This document shows, in pieces, positions 28,080 to 28,279 of a stretch of 28,279 nt of DNA. The position numbers were made by a program, and so were the translations under genes. Every line of letters starts with the position of its first letter. Position 1 is the first letter of the stretch. The DNA comes from Endotrypanum monterogeii (Eukaryota; Euglenozoa; Kinetoplastea; Trypanosomatida; Trypanosomatidae). The notes beneath the pieces are model-generated. The model did not search any database. It worked only from the letters and a program-made list of their open reading frames with translations, and was not told the origin of the DNA. The stretch covers positions 466,783 to 495,061 of the forward strand of contig CM007335.1 in the NCBI GenBank assembly GCA_000333855.2, read 5' to 3'.

Positions 28080-28115
28080 GGTCGGCACCCTCTACACGAG
28101 TCAAAAAAAGCAGTG

Positions 28116-28279
28116 CTAGCCGTCGGTGATCCGCTCTACACAGAGGGACACACTACCCATCATGCCAATGGTGCAGACAACTTCAGGCTTGCAGTCGACG
28201 CCACCCACGGCCTGGCTGCCGTCACCCATAGCGGTAAATCGCGCGGACATCTCACTCCGGACAGCGCTGCGGCACGGGC
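28116..28279 (-). CDS. C-terminal end of an unidentified protein (runs off the right edge)
   Basis: On the minus strand one frame enters from the right edge, stays open for 53 codons and ends in TAG at 28118-28116. The other two minus frames have stops inside the same stretch. The readable C-terminus includes MSARFTAMGDGSQAVGG and ends GMMGSVSLCVERITDG. It has balanced composition and GC-leaning third positions like the other genes, unlike the repeat-derived frames of the spacers. I do not recognise the family. It would be first in transcription order here. Only a fragment is visible, so the call rests on frame, composition and its same-strand position. Confidence 0.6.
   Translation of the reverse strand, partial: PCRSAVRSEMSARFTAMGDGSQAVGGVDCKPEVVCTIGMMGSVSLCVERITDG

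Larger units (their letters stand above)
26425..28115. other. Intergenic spacer upstream of the USP7-like gene
   Basis: This 1.7-kb spacer holds the USP7 leader and the 3' UTR of the gene cut by the right edge. It contains the A/T palindrome at 26701-26818, (GGA)n at 26918-26949, an A-run then (GT)n at about 27229-27258, T-runs near 27641-27660, a TA run at 27786-27830 and (CA)n at 28061-28079. No convincing frame is present on either strand. Confidence 0.65.

Noticed and set aside
26701..28115. Transcription strand-switch region
   Set aside because: A minus-strand gene end is seen again at 28116, so the direction does not change inside the window.

Overview
The window looks like nuclear DNA of a trypanosomatid flagellate, most likely Leishmania or a close relative in the Leishmaniinae. 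The coding stretches are long, intron-free and GC-rich, and every supported gene reads on the minus strand, as in a polycistronic unit transcribed from right to left. Each gene is preceded on its sense strand by a pyrimidine tract and an AG, as expected for spliced-leader trans-splicing. The spacers are long and full of TA, CA/GT, GGA and homopolymer runs. From memory, a nucleoside transporter NT1 / topoisomerase II neighbourhood exists on L. major chromosome 15; that synteny was not checked here.

In transcription order (right to left) the genes are: the C-terminal 53 codons of an unidentified protein (28279-28116, cut by the window edge); a USP7-like ubiquitin hydrolase (26424-22141); a type II DNA topoisomerase of the 1239-residue kinetoplast type (19542-15823); a 1859-residue IQ-motif protein with a cysteine cluster (14146-8567); a C2H2-finger protein with a mitochondrial-type leader (7342-5795); a SETD6/LSMT-like SET methyltransferase (4764-3541); the UFM1-conjugating enzyme UFC1 (1749-1234); and the first 134 codons of an equilibrative nucleoside transporter (404-1, cut by the window edge).

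No pathway obviously unites the genes, which is normal for trypanosomatid gene clusters. The USP7 homologue and UFC1 belong to two ubiquitin-like systems. The topoisomerase, and probably the C2H2 protein, point to the mitochondrion/kinetoplast.

The seven spacers (0.8 to 2.6 kb) hold no convincing extra gene. The clearest unexpected signal is a perfect 51-bp inverted repeat with a 17-nt loop at 5324-5442, in the spacer between the C2H2 and SET genes. Others are an A/T-only imperfect palindrome of about 120 bp at 26701-26818, a G-rich tract directly upstream of the IQ-protein gene, very short predicted 5' leaders for two genes, and a GC-rich non-coding block at about 2540-3185 that could be a degenerate retroposon. 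No CRISPR, insertion sequence, tRNA or rRNA was recognised.
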